NCBI GenBank assembly: GCA_002389905.1
Contig: DGRE01000036.1
Coordinates: 1-47,443 of the forward strand
Reading direction: 5' to 3'
Source of the DNA: Hungatella sp. UBA4396
GTDB taxonomy: Bacteria; Bacillota; Clostridia; Lachnospirales; Lachnospiraceae
DNA length: 47,443 bases
The notes below the pieces were generated by a model that worked only from the letters and a program-made list of their open reading frames with translations, did no database searches and was not told where the DNA came from. Position numbers and translations under genes: made by a program. Shown in pieces: positions 8,652 through 17,552 of this stretch. How positions within the stretch are numbered: position 1 is the stretch's first letter; the number at the start of each line of letters is the position of its first letter.

Positions 8652-9587
8652 ATGGAAGCAAGGAAAAACAGGAGTCCTCTTCAGAACAAGGCCATAAAAA
8701 ATAACCTGCAGGCATATTCGTTTTTGCTGCCTAATCTGATTCTTTTTACAGCCTGTTCTCTGTATCCGGTTGTTTGGACGTTAAAGTATGTATTCTATCA
8801 GTATGGCGGTTATGGGACGGGTGCGCCAAGGTTTGTGGGCCTTGCCAATATGGCAAGAGTGTTCCGTGATAAAGTTTACTGGGAAAGTGTACTTCATACG
8901 TTTACTTATGGATTCGGAAAAGTTATTTTTATTATACCTCTGGCCTTTTTCCTGGCATTTCTTTTGAATCAGCAGAAGCGGGGAAATGGAGCAGCCCAGA
9001 GTATTATGTTCCTTCCTACCATTATGAGTTCTGCTGTTATGGGTCTTGTATTTTACCTGTTATTTAACGCCTATAACGGTGAGGTCAATAAATACCTTCT
9101 GGAGGCAGGGCTGATCAGCCGTCCCATAAACTGGCTTGGAAAAGGCCATGCAATGAAGACTTTGATTATTACTGCCGTCTGGGGCGGGGTAGGAAATTAT
9201 ATGGTATATTTTATTGCCGGCATTCAGCAGGTATCCACGGATGCCATTGAAAGTGCCAGAATCGACGGCGCTGGAAAACTGCAGACGATCTGGTATATCA
9301 TTGTTCCCATGCTGGGACCGATTTTAAAGATTATCATGATGCTGGCTATTACATCGGCATTCCACGACATTACCAATGTGATGGTACTGACTGAGGGCGG
9401 TCCCAATAATGCAACTATGGTAATGTCCCTGTACGGCTACCGGTATTTCTTCCCCATCTCCGCAGCCGAGGCGACGGTTCCGCAGTACGGCTATGGTGCG
9501 GCAGTCAGCGTAGTTTCAGCAGTGATTGCAGGTACGGTTACAGTGATTTATTTAAAGGTTTCCAAGAAACTGGATGATATTTATTGA
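8652..9587 (+). CDS. ABC sugar importer 1, permease A (UgpA/LplB-like)
   Basis: This 311-residue inner-membrane protein has six predicted transmembrane segments. The cytoplasmic EAA loop reads IESARIDGAGKLQTIW...P near residues 198-218, where the shared ATPase docks. Its N-terminal AYSFLLPN and the YPVVWTLKY segment are typical of carbohydrate permeases of the UgpA/LplB type. GGGAG precedes the ATG at good spacing. It is followed directly by the second permease. Confidence 0.92.
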   Translation: MEARKNRSPLQNKAIKNNLQAYSFLLPNLILFTACSLYPVVWTLKYVFYQYGGYGTGAPRFVGLANMARVFRDKVYWESVLHTFTYGFGKVIFIIPLAFFLAFLLNQQKRGNGAAQSIMFLPTIMSSAVMGLVFYLLFNAYNGEVNKYLLEAGLISRPINWLGKGHAMKTLIITAVWGGVGNYMVYFIAGIQQVSTDAIESARIDGAGKLQTIWYIIVPMLGPILKIIMMLAITSAFHDITNVMVLTEGGPNNATMVMSLYGYRYFFPISAAEATVPQYGYGAAVSVVSAVIAGTVTVIYLKVSKKLDDIY

Positions 9588-9598
9588 GGAGGCGGATT

Positions 9599-10483
9599 AT
9601 GGCAGAAGCAAACGTACAGGAAATAAAAATGAATCAGGTACATCTGTCTAAAAAAGCCTGGGCATCCTTGATTGCAAAATGGATTTTTTTAGGGGTTATG
9701 ATTGTTTTTACACTGTATCCGGTTATCTATACGGTTCTGGGATCTTTAAAGACAAATGCAGAGCTGACTCAGGGAGGCGGTTTTTTCCCGGAGGTATGGC
9801 ATTTTGAAAATTATTACAAAGCCTTTATACAGGCGGATTTTACCCAATATACATTAAACAGCGTGATTGTCAGCGCATCGGTGACACTTCTTGCAACAGT
9901 GACCACTTCCCTGGCAGGATTTGTTATGGCAAGAAGGGATTTTGCAGGTAAAAAGATTCTGCTTGCCCTTTATATGTCCATGATGTTTGTGTCTCTGGGA
10001 TCTGTTACCTTATATCCTATTTATGAATTACTGAGAGCTTTGAAAATCAATAAAACCATGCTGGCTCTGGTGATTGCTTTGACCGGAGGCCAGGCCACCA
10101 ATGTGTTTCTGGTTATGGGTTTTACAAAAGGGATTCCAAGGGAATTGGATGAGGCCGCTATTATTGATGGCTGCAGTATCTACGGTGTGTATACCCGCAT
10201 CATTCTTCCTTTAAGCAAACCAATTCTTGCAGTTGTGGCCTTGTTTTCTTTCCGAAATGCCTGGAATGATTATATCACCAGCCTTATTATGACAATCTCC
10301 ATGCCAAAGCTTCAGACCTTGACTGTTGCGGTTGTTCAGTTGAAATACTCAGTTAATGCTGCAGCAGAGTGGCATATTATGCTTGCAGGTGCTTCCATTG
10401 CCATCATACCGATCCTGATTGTGTACTTATTTGCTAATAAACAGTTTATTGCAGGGCTTACGGCCGGTGCGGTAAAGGGTTAG
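9599..10483 (+). CDS. ABC sugar importer 1, permease B (UgpE/YtcP-like)
   Basis: The 294-residue partner permease has six transmembrane segments and an EAA loop ELDEAAIIDGCSIYGVY...LPLSKP. I chose the ATG at 9599 because GAGGAGG lies just upstream; an in-frame TTG at 9584 overlaps the preceding stop and has no ribosome site. Together with the upstream permease it forms the membrane channel of importer 1. A hairpin follows before the sensor kinase gene. Confidence 0.92.
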   Translation: MAEANVQEIKMNQVHLSKKAWASLIAKWIFLGVMIVFTLYPVIYTVLGSLKTNAELTQGGGFFPEVWHFENYYKAFIQADFTQYTLNSVIVSASVTLLATVTTSLAGFVMARRDFAGKKILLALYMSMMFVSLGSVTLYPIYELLRALKINKTMLALVIALTGGQATNVFLVMGFTKGIPRELDEAAIIDGCSIYGVYTRIILPLSKPILAVVALFSFRNAWNDYITSLIMTISMPKLQTLTVAVVQLKYSVNAAAEWHIMLAGASIAIIPILIVYLFANKQFIAGLTAGAVKG

Positions 10484-10500
10484 TCATATAAAGCCCAATG

Positions 10501-10530
10501 GCCGGAACATATCCATGTTCTGGCTATTTT
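10501..10530 (+). terminator. Hairpin between importer 1 and its two-component system
   Basis: A 10-bp stem (10501-10510 with 10515-10524, one G-U pair), a 4-nt loop and a TATTTT tail lie 18 bases after the permease stop. Partial termination would give lower expression of the downstream sensor and regulator. Confidence 0.65.
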
Positions 10531-10603
10531 GTCTTTCGGATGGTATGATAAAAAAGAATGATAATGAGAGGCTGAATAAGGCTTTAAGATAAGGAAAATG
10601 ACT

Positions 10604-12424
10604 ATGAAAAGATTCTTTAACAACCTGCAGTTCCGAAGCAAAATTATCTGGATATTTGGGATTATGTTCTTTTTTATCACGGCAATCAGCGGGGTTTCCT
10701 ATTATCAATATACCTCTTATGATATTGAAGAGAATTTCAGGGTCAGTGCAGAAAGTGTGCTTGTACAGATTGTGGATACTCTCGATATGCGTCTTGGAGT
10801 GATCAGGCAGAGGTCCCAGGGAATGCTGACTAATTTTACCTTTGTCGTAAGCATTTCCGACTATTTAAACAATCCCAATGATATCAATGTGGTAAAAGCC
10901 ATGGGGACAGTTTCTTCCTTTTTAAAGGATTTGGAGATAGGAGAAAATCTTCTGCATTCCTCCTATATTTATACAGATAAAGGTGAGTTTGATAATTTTG
11001 TAAGAATAAGAAACTGGCAGTTTGATTTTAAAGAATCTGAGTATTATAAATCCTATATGGAAGAACCTGGAAAAGCGATCCGGTGGTTTCCGCCCCAGAG
11101 AGATCAGATATTCCAGGATACTGATCAAGTCATTCCTTGTGTAAGAAAGTTCAGTGTTCAGGGATATGAAGGCAGCTTATATCTGGTGCTTCAGTTGAAG
11201 TTGCAGCAGCTGGAACACCTGTTAGAGGGAAAATATGAGTTTTTTGACAAGATTCTGATTCTGGACCAGGAAGGCAATACGGTTATAGGCTCAGAGGGCC
11301 TTGACTCTGCGGAGCTTATAAAGCTGGCAGAGAAATGGGAAGGAAATGGAACTGTGATTACCGGTGATTATCAGTATGAGGGCAATACCTATCTGGTAAC
11401 CAGTGCCGTCCTTTCAGAAAATGGCTGGCAGATTTGGGGGCTGAAATCCAGGGAAACCCTTCTTGGAAGCCTGCAGAGCTTAAGAAATGTAATTTTTGAA
11501 ACCATGGGAGTTATATTCCTTATCGGTGTAGCTACTATCTGGCTGCTGTCCCATCAACTGACCAGTTCTCTCAGAAAACTGGAAAAGCGCATGAGCCTGG
11601 TTGAAAAAGGCAATTTCAATACACGGTTTTTCTATCCTTATAAAGATGAAGTAGGAAGTCTTGCAAAGAGTTTTAACTATATGATTGGGGAAATTCAAAG
11701 CCTGGTGGTAAAGCAGGAAGAGACCATTGAGGAGTTAAAGCGGGAGAGGGATTATGCGGCTGAAGTGCAGAAACAGAAGCGAAAGGCTGAACTAAGGGCT
11801 TTGCAGGCCCAGATTAATCCGCACTTTCTCTATAACACCTTAAATGCCATAACATGGCAGGCAGCGGACCAGGGAGCAGAGGAAATCAGCATTCTGTCCA
11901 ATTCTCTGGGTAAATTCTTTCGCATTTCACTGAGTAAAGGAGCTGAAGTAATCACCTTAAGGGAAGAGCTTGAACACGTAACCAGTTATCTGGACATTCA
12001 GAGAATCCGTTATCACTCAAGGCTGAATTACCAGATTGACGTAGGAGAGCAGTGGCTGGACTGCAGGGTAATTAAATTGATTTTACAGCCTCTGACTGAA
12101 AATTCCATTTATCACGGAATTAAAGAGAGGCAGGGAACAGGGCTGATACGGATATACGAAGAACAGTGCTGTGCAGGAAAGGAGCAGATTTTAAAGCTGA
12201 TTGTATGGGATGATGGAGCAGGCATTTCGGAAGATAAGCTGAGGGTTCTCAACGAAGCCCTGAGAAAAGGTGAGACAGACCGTTCAGAAGGCTATGGGAT
12301 CTATAATGTAAATGAAAGGCTCCGCCTGTATTTCGGGGAGGATTACGGACTTCAGTTTGAAAGTGTAAAAGGTCAGTGGACCAAAGCAATTCTTACGCTT
12401 CCGGTAAGAGATTGGGGGGATTGA
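10604..12424 (+). CDS. Sensor histidine kinase, YesM-like
   Basis: A 606-residue membrane kinase. There is an N-terminal transmembrane segment, an extracellular sensor region to ~290, and a second transmembrane segment. A HAMP region follows (RKLEKRMSLVEKGNFNTRF), then the His_kinase domain with phospho-acceptor His407 in QINPHFLYNTLNAI. The C-terminal ATPase domain has PLTENSIYHGI and DDGAGIS. It should sense oligosaccharide or a loaded binding protein outside and phosphorylate the next gene product. I prefer the ATG at 10604 over 10598 because AAGGA sits 8 bases before it. It is nearly contiguous with the regulator gene. Confidence 0.9.
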   Translation: MKRFFNNLQFRSKIIWIFGIMFFFITAISGVSYYQYTSYDIEENFRVSAESVLVQIVDTLDMRLGVIRQRSQGMLTNFTFVVSISDYLNNPNDINVVKAMGTVSSFLKDLEIGENLLHSSYIYTDKGEFDNFVRIRNWQFDFKESEYYKSYMEEPGKAIRWFPPQRDQIFQDTDQVIPCVRKFSVQGYEGSLYLVLQLKLQQLEHLLEGKYEFFDKILILDQEGNTVIGSEGLDSAELIKLAEKWEGNGTVITGDYQYEGNTYLVTSAVLSENGWQIWGLKSRETLLGSLQSLRNVIFETMGVIFLIGVATIWLLSHQLTSSLRKLEKRMSLVEKGNFNTRFFYPYKDEVGSLAKSFNYMIGEIQSLVVKQEETIEELKRERDYAAEVQKQKRKAELRALQAQINPHFLYNTLNAITWQAADQGAEEISILSNSLGKFFRISLSKGAEVITLREELEHVTSYLDIQRIRYHSRLNYQIDVGEQWLDCRVIKLILQPLTENSIYHGIKERQGTGLIRIYEEQCCAGKEQILKLIVWDDGAGISEDKLRVLNEALRKGETDRSEGYGIYNVNERLRLYFGEDYGLQFESVKGQWTKAILTLPVRDWGD

Positions 12425-12427
12425 TTG

Positions 12428-14035
12428 ATGTATCGGATTATGATTGTGGATGATGAGGATTATGTAAGAGATCTGCTGGTGAAAAATATTCGCAGCTCTT
12501 CTTTGCCCGTAGAAGTGGTGGCAGCGGCAGGGGATGGAAGAGAGGCTTTAGAATCGGCAATTCTTTTAAAGCCGGATATCTTAATTACAGATATATCCAT
12601 GCCTTTTATGAACGGGCTGGAATTGATCAAGGAGATGCAAAAGGCAGGGCTTTTCAGTAAAAATGTAGTGATCAGCGGATATGATGAATTCGATTATGCC
12701 AGACAGGCAATTTCTTTAGGGGTAAAGGATTATCTTTTAAAACCATTTCTGCCTCAGGAACTGGAGGAAGTTCTTCAGAAAATGATACAGGAGCTGGACA
12801 GCCAGAAAGCGCTCCAGCAGAATATGAGTCTGCTTCGGGAACAGGCTTTCATCAGAGAAGGTCTTGCAAGGGAAAAGGCATTTAAGGATTTACTGGAGGG
12901 ACGGGACTGCAAGGATACCGGATATCAGCAGCTTGGTGTGGAATTATCAGGAGATTACTATCTGGCAGGAGTGATACGCCTTACAGGGGGAACCTGGGAT
13001 TTTGGAAGCCAGGAACGGGTAGAGGAGTTTTTACTGCTGATACGGGAGGGGTATCTTCCTCCTGCAATCAGAATTTATGCTGTCAGTTTCGATGGAACTC
13101 ATCTGGCTGTGATCTGGTGCGGAACAGGAGACAGTGAAGCTGTATTTTCAGGGAAAGTCAGGGCAGGGATGAAGAAAATCCAGGCCAGCTTAAAAAAGTA
13201 CTATCAGATACAGCTTAGCTGTGCCCTGGGGCGTCCTTATAGGAGTTTAAAGGACTTAAGTGTATCCTATCAGGAATCTATGGCTGTCTGGAAAGGAACT
13301 CTGGATACAGAAACCCCCATTATGTTCTATGGAGAAGAAAATGATACACAGGAGGAAAGCAGCAGTTCCCAGATCAGAGACTGGAAAAATCAGATCCGCC
13401 TTTCTATACGGACCGGGCAGAAAGAGGAAGCCGCTGCACAGCTTCAGGGCCTGATGAAGAGCTATGCCTCCTTAGCCAATAAGAAAAGTGATTATATCAG
13501 TGTATCGGTGAGAGAATTATTGTATGCAATCCAAAGTGATATGGAGCAAGCAGGCTATGGCAGAGATGGAATGGAACCCATTGCTTATATGCAGGACAGG
13601 ATTCATTACGGCAGTCTCATGGATATGAAGAAAATGCTGGGGGACTATATAGAAAGATGTTGTCTTGTTGTTTCTGAGCATTCTGAGGAAACAAAAGCAA
13701 GTGCGGTCGTAAAGCAGATCAAGCTTTTACTGGAAAATAATCTGAAAAACAGCGACATAGACCTGGAATGGGTTGCCGCACAGGTACATTTCAGTTCCAG
13801 TTATGTACGCCAGATTTTCAAGCAGCATACAGGGGAAGGTTTTGGTGAGTATTTAATAAGGAAACGGATGGAACAGGCAGGCATACTGCTTCAGAAAACT
13901 GGCCTGAGGATACAGGAAGTGGCAGAGGAGTGCGGTTATGATAATCAGAGGTATTTTGCCAGCAGTTTTAAGAAGTATTACGGTTGTACGCCAACAGAAT
14001 TTAAAAAAGTAGTGGAAAAAGAGCGATTATATTGA
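12428..14035 (+). CDS. AraC-type response regulator, YesN-like
   Basis: A 535-residue regulator. The N-terminal receiver domain has MIVDDED, the phospho-acceptor Asp55 in LITDISMPFMNG and the K of DYLLKPF. A long linker follows. The C-terminal ~100 residues are an AraC double helix-turn-helix (VAAQVHFSSSYVRQIFK; IQEVAEECGYDNQRYFASSFKKYYGCTPTEF). It pairs with the upstream kinase and probably activates importer 1 and the lyase operon. The ATG at 12428 is preferred to the TTG directly before it; GGGGG lies upstream. The lyase gene follows after 13 bases. Confidence 0.92.
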   Translation: MYRIMIVDDEDYVRDLLVKNIRSSSLPVEVVAAAGDGREALESAILLKPDILITDISMPFMNGLELIKEMQKAGLFSKNVVISGYDEFDYARQAISLGVKDYLLKPFLPQELEEVLQKMIQELDSQKALQQNMSLLREQAFIREGLAREKAFKDLLEGRDCKDTGYQQLGVELSGDYYLAGVIRLTGGTWDFGSQERVEEFLLLIREGYLPPAIRIYAVSFDGTHLAVIWCGTGDSEAVFSGKVRAGMKKIQASLKKYYQIQLSCALGRPYRSLKDLSVSYQESMAVWKGTLDTETPIMFYGEENDTQEESSSSQIRDWKNQIRLSIRTGQKEEAAAQLQGLMKSYASLANKKSDYISVSVRELLYAIQSDMEQAGYGRDGMEPIAYMQDRIHYGSLMDMKKMLGDYIERCCLVVSEHSEETKASAVVKQIKLLLENNLKNSDIDLEWVAAQVHFSSSYVRQIFKQHTGEGFGEYLIRKRMEQAGILLQKTGLRIQEVAEECGYDNQRYFASSFKKYYGCTPTEFKKVVEKERLY

Positions 14036-14048
14036 GGGAGGGCATAAC

Positions 14049-16028
14049 ATGATACAGTTTACACAAGCAGAAGTCAGACATTTGCAGGAAAAAGGAAAGC
14101 TTTGGCCGGAATCTATAGAACGGCTGAGACAGCAAGTAAGCGAAGTCATGGAAGAACCAATTCTGGTTCCCAAAAAGGGAATTGCAAACTGGGCTCTCTA
14201 TTATTATTGTCCCAAATGTTCGGTTTTTCTGGAATTTGACCGCAAGGATCAATACCGCCATAAATGCCCTGCCTGTGGTCAGGAGTTTTCAGGGGAACCT
14301 TATGACAGCACATGGTGGGGACTTATTAACTCTCAAAACTATATATCCTCTTTCCATATGGCACTGTTTTATCTGGTGACCGGCGAAGAGTCTTATGGGA
14401 AAAAGGCCATTTCCATCATGACAGAGTATTCTAAATATTACAAAGATTATGAGGTACATGGAGACATTCCTTACAATGGCCCCGGCAAATCAGGAGCCCA
14501 GACTCTTGATGAGGCCAATTTTCTGCGCAGCTTTGCCATGACCTATGATCTGCTGTCAGATATTATGACAGAGGAAGAGAGGGCTTCCATTCGCGATGGA
14601 ATGCTGCTTCCCGGCGCAGAGTTTTTAATCGGGCACCGCCATAATCAATTGCATAATCATGAGGTGATCATTAATTCAGCCATTGCTGTGATCGGGTTGA
14701 TTTTTGATGTGGATTCTTATGTGAAGTTTGCAGTTTATGAGCCATACGGCCTCCTTTATCAGTTGGAGCATGGAATGCTTAAGAATCATATGTGGTTTGA
14801 GGGAGCTTTTGGTTACCATTTTTATGCGTTAACCAGCTTTTTTGCATATGAAAAATTTGCTTTACATACACCCCACAGCCATATCAGCCATCCTAATTAT
14901 AAGGCAATGATGGAGCTGCTAGCGGATTATCTGGAGCCGGGATTTGGCATCCCCATGTTAAATGACACAAACTATGGGCACACATCTTCCAGCCTTCATC
15001 TCTATGAATTTGCCTATAGGGAAATAGGAGGAGATAAGCTGCTTTATATTTTAAATGAGTTATATAAAAAAGAGAAGCGGGATAACCTGGAAGCATTTAT
15101 TTACGGTGCGGATGAACTGAAGGAGTGCAGCTATTCATTTAAAAATTACCATGTGGAAGAAGGTCTTTATGGAAACACCATTTTAAGGGGAGCTGATAAC
15201 CGTTATCTCCTGTTTAAGCATGACAGCTATGGAGGAGAACACGATCATTATGACCGCCTGGGCATCAGCTATCTCGCTTATGGAAAACGGATTTCTCCTG
15301 ATCTTGGAACAACCGGTTACGGTGCGTTCATGCATTATAATTTCTATAAAAATACCGGTTCTCACAATACAGTTACCATTGGAGAAGAAAATCAGGCTCC
15401 TGCAAACGGTATTCTGAAGAGGTATGAGGAATTGGATGGTGTGGTTTATGTGGAGGCAGAAGCAGACTGGACAGCTCCTTACGAAATGCCCGACAGCTTT
15501 ACCATTGTTCAGTGGAAAGAAGAAAATTACAGGTCTGTTAAAATGACAAGGAAGATTGCCTGGACAGATGATTATTTTGCAGAAATATTTATTGTAAAAG
15601 GGGCTGCCCCCAACCTGTCCATTGACTGGGTGATGCATGTTTCGGGAGAGACAGTTCTGGCTCCCGAAGGTCAGCCCGTGGACGTGTTTTCTGAAAAAAA
15701 GCCTTATAAGCAGCTTCATTCCATGGTACAGACAAAAGCTGACAGCCAGATTGTGACTGCTTATAAAGATGGGGATGTTACCACCCATATCTTTGGTTTT
15801 GGCTTTGGCCAGACGGTATTCAACGGAAGAGGGCCTGATAACCCATCTGTATCTGATATTAACTATAGGATTGAGCGCAGCTTTGGGGGCGAGGCCGTGT
15901 TTGCCCATGTGATTACCAGCGGTGACGGGGAGTGCAAGGTGAAAGCAGTATCATTTGAAGAATCAGACGGAAGTATGAGTATTCATGTAACAGAAGCAAA
16001 TGGAGAAGAAAGGAAGATTTTCTTATAA
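14049..16028 (+). CDS. Heparinase II/III-type polysaccharide lyase, cytoplasmic
   Basis: This 659-residue protein has the alpha/alpha-barrel plus beta-sandwich layout of heparinase II/III-like lyases, which cleave uronate linkages by beta-elimination. Visible candidate catalytic residues are H202/N203/H204 (LHNHEVIINS), Y257 (GYHFYAL) and the GGEHDHYDRLG motif at 395-404, followed by PDLGTTGYG and GSHNTVTI. A Cys4 cluster, CPKC (54-57) and CPAC (73-76), looks like a zinc site. There is no signal peptide, so it should act on imported oligosaccharides as an exo-type enzyme. It somewhat resembles PL15-type exo-lyases (from memory). The substrate (heparan, hyaluronan, alginate or other) is undetermined. 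It follows the regulator by 13 bases, so it is probably in the same operon. Confidence 0.8.
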   Translation: MIQFTQAEVRHLQEKGKLWPESIERLRQQVSEVMEEPILVPKKGIANWALYYYCPKCSVFLEFDRKDQYRHKCPACGQEFSGEPYDSTWWGLINSQNYISSFHMALFYLVTGEESYGKKAISIMTEYSKYYKDYEVHGDIPYNGPGKSGAQTLDEANFLRSFAMTYDLLSDIMTEEERASIRDGMLLPGAEFLIGHRHNQLHNHEVIINSAIAVIGLIFDVDSYVKFAVYEPYGLLYQLEHGMLKNHMWFEGAFGYHFYALTSFFAYEKFALHTPHSHISHPNYKAMMELLADYLEPGFGIPMLNDTNYGHTSSSLHLYEFAYREIGGDKLLYILNELYKKEKRDNLEAFIYGADELKECSYSFKNYHVEEGLYGNTILRGADNRYLLFKHDSYGGEHDHYDRLGISYLAYGKRISPDLGTTGYGAFMHYNFYKNTGSHNTVTIGEENQAPANGILKRYEELDGVVYVEAEADWTAPYEMPDSFTIVQWKEENYRSVKMTRKIAWTDDYFAEIFIVKGAAPNLSIDWVMHVSGETVLAPEGQPVDVFSEKKPYKQLHSMVQTKADSQIVTAYKDGDVTTHIFGFGFGQTVFNGRGPDNPSVSDINYRIERSFGGEAVFAHVITSGDGECKVKAVSFEESDGSMSIHVTEANGEERKIFL

Positions 16029-16042
16029 AGGGAGTGGGAAAA

Positions 16043-17371
16043 ATGCAGAATCAATATGATGTAATCGTGGCAGGAGGAGGTCCTTCCGGCGTTGCTGCAG
16101 CTATAGCAGCGGCCAGAAATGGCTGCAATACTCTGATTATTGAACAGGAGGCATGTTTTGGCGGTATGGCGACTCTGGCCTGTGTACCTGCCTTTGGACC
16201 TTATACCAACGGAGTACAGGATCTCATTGGAGGAATTGGACGGGAAATCCTGGAAGAGCTGAAAAAAGGAGGATATGAAAGTCCGTTTTATGACAGAAAG
16301 CCTGACCGGATTGAGGGCATTGACTGGTATCCCATTGATCCTGAGCGTTTGAAACGCATTCTGGATCATCTGGTAACAGACAGCGGCTGCGAGGTGTTAT
16401 TCCATACAGCAGTGACAGATGTAAAATCCCATGATGGAACAATAGAAGCAGTTCAGGTATTCGGCAAAGGCGGGTTTCAGTGGCTGGAAGCCAAATATTT
16501 TATAGATTGCACAGGTGATGGGGATCTGGCTGCTATGGCAGGCGCTTCCTGGGAATATGGAGATGCTCAGGGCAGAGTGCAGGCAGGAACTCTCTGTTTT
16601 CGTGCAGCAGGTATTGATGTGGACCGGTTTATGGACTATGTCCGCAGAGAAGGGGAAAATGGAAACCTGTCTGTTGCTTCGGAGAAAGCCAAAAGAGACG
16701 GACGCTTTCCCGCAGGTGAGACGAAAATCTGCGGCATGGCTCTTCAGGCGGACGGAATGGCTGGTCTGAATTTTGGCCATGTGTATGATTTAAAACCTCT
16801 GGACCCATGGAATTTAAGTCAGGCAGAAATGGAAGCCAGAAGAAAACTGCCGGAAATGATTCAGTTTTTAAGGGAATACGTTCCGGGAATGGAGCAGTGT
16901 GTGTTAGCGTCCAGCGGCCCTTATCTGGGAATAAGGGAATCAAGAAGAATTAAGGGCGGCTATACACTGACAAAGGAGGATTATAGAAACCGAGCTGATT
17001 TTCCGGATGCGATTGCTTACTACTCCTATCCCATTGATCTTCATGCAGCGGTGCCTGAGGAAAGTAAGGGAAATGAAGAATTATATCACAATTCAAAATA
17101 TAAAAATGGGGAATGCTATGGAATTCCTTACCGTTGTCTGATTCCTGAAGGTATGAAAAACCTGGCTGTTGCAGGACGGTCCATCAGTGCGGACCGGGCA
17201 ATGATGGCGTCTGTACGGATTATGTCTGCCTGCTTTGCAACCGGTCAGGCAGCAGGGACTGCGGCAGCTCTTGGAGTGAGAGAAGGTGAGGCTTTGGAAC
17301 TTGGGGATGTAGATACCGGATTATTGAGAAAGAGATTGAGGGAACAGAAGGTTTATATAATGAATGATTAA
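16043..17371 (+). CDS. FAD-dependent oxidoreductase (FAD_oxidored family)
   Basis: A 442-residue cytoplasmic flavoprotein. The N-terminus has the dinucleotide-binding pattern GGGPSG (residues 11-16) after VIVA, followed by an acidic residue at the end of beta-2 (LIIEQEA). A FIDCTGDGDLAA segment near 155 and a C-terminal AGRSISADRAMMASVRIMSACFATGQAAGTAA motif region typical of PF12831 proteins are present. Relatives are often mislabelled xanthan lyase. It follows the lyase by 14 bases, so a role in oxidising or reducing a sugar product is likely, but the reaction is unknown. I chose the ATG at 16043, with AAGGGAG 8 bases upstream, over a GTG at 16034. Confidence 0.8.
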   Translation: MQNQYDVIVAGGGPSGVAAAIAAARNGCNTLIIEQEACFGGMATLACVPAFGPYTNGVQDLIGGIGREILEELKKGGYESPFYDRKPDRIEGIDWYPIDPERLKRILDHLVTDSGCEVLFHTAVTDVKSHDGTIEAVQVFGKGGFQWLEAKYFIDCTGDGDLAAMAGASWEYGDAQGRVQAGTLCFRAAGIDVDRFMDYVRREGENGNLSVASEKAKRDGRFPAGETKICGMALQADGMAGLNFGHVYDLKPLDPWNLSQAEMEARRKLPEMIQFLREYVPGMEQCVLASSGPYLGIRESRRIKGGYTLTKEDYRNRADFPDAIAYYSYPIDLHAAVPEESKGNEELYHNSKYKNGECYGIPYRCLIPEGMKNLAVAGRSISADRAMMASVRIMSACFATGQAAGTAAALGVREGEALELGDVDTGLLRKRLREQKVYIMND

Positions 17372-17376
17372 TCAAG

Positions 17377-17412
17377 CCCTGGCAGAATGTGAAGTTCTGC
17401 CAGGGTATTTTT
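17377..17412 (+). terminator. Terminator of the lyase operon
   Basis: An 11-bp perfect stem (17377-17387 with 17395-17405), a 7-nt loop and a TATTTTT tail start 5 bases after the oxidoreductase stop. Confidence 0.88.
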
Positions 17413-17472
17413 GACGAAGAATGGAAGAATAATACCTAATATATTTAAGCTAATCCCCAATAATAAAAAATC

Positions 17473-17501
17473 TTGACATTCACAAAAAAGTATAATATTA
17501 T
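17473..17501 (+). promoter_or_regulatory. Promoter of the PTS operon
   Basis: TTGACA at 17473-17478 and TATTAT at 17496-17501 are 17 bases apart. The -10 overlaps the palindromic operator that starts at 17496. The same arrangement occurs before gntR. Confidence 0.8.
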
Positions 17502-17521
17502 ATTGTTATAACAATATAATA
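17496..17521. promoter_or_regulatory. 26-bp perfect palindrome, candidate GntR operator
   Basis: The 26 bases are a perfect inverted repeat with centre TTGTTATAACAA, overlapping the -10 of the PTS promoter. A related sequence with core TGTTATAGC lies in register at the gntR promoter. Binding by the GntR protein encoded at 20310 is an inference. Confidence 0.75.
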
Positions 17522-17552
17522 ACTTGTAGCGAAGAAGAAAGGAGGAAAAATC

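Noticed and set aside
15183..15908. 241-codon minus-strand ORF inside the lyase gene
   Set aside because: It is a shadow of a gene with clear catalytic motifs; its translation has no recognisable family.
17491..17496. TATAAT as the -10 of the PTS promoter
   Set aside because: It lies only 12 bases from TTGACA; TATTAT at 17496 has the correct 17-base spacing and the same layout as at gntR.
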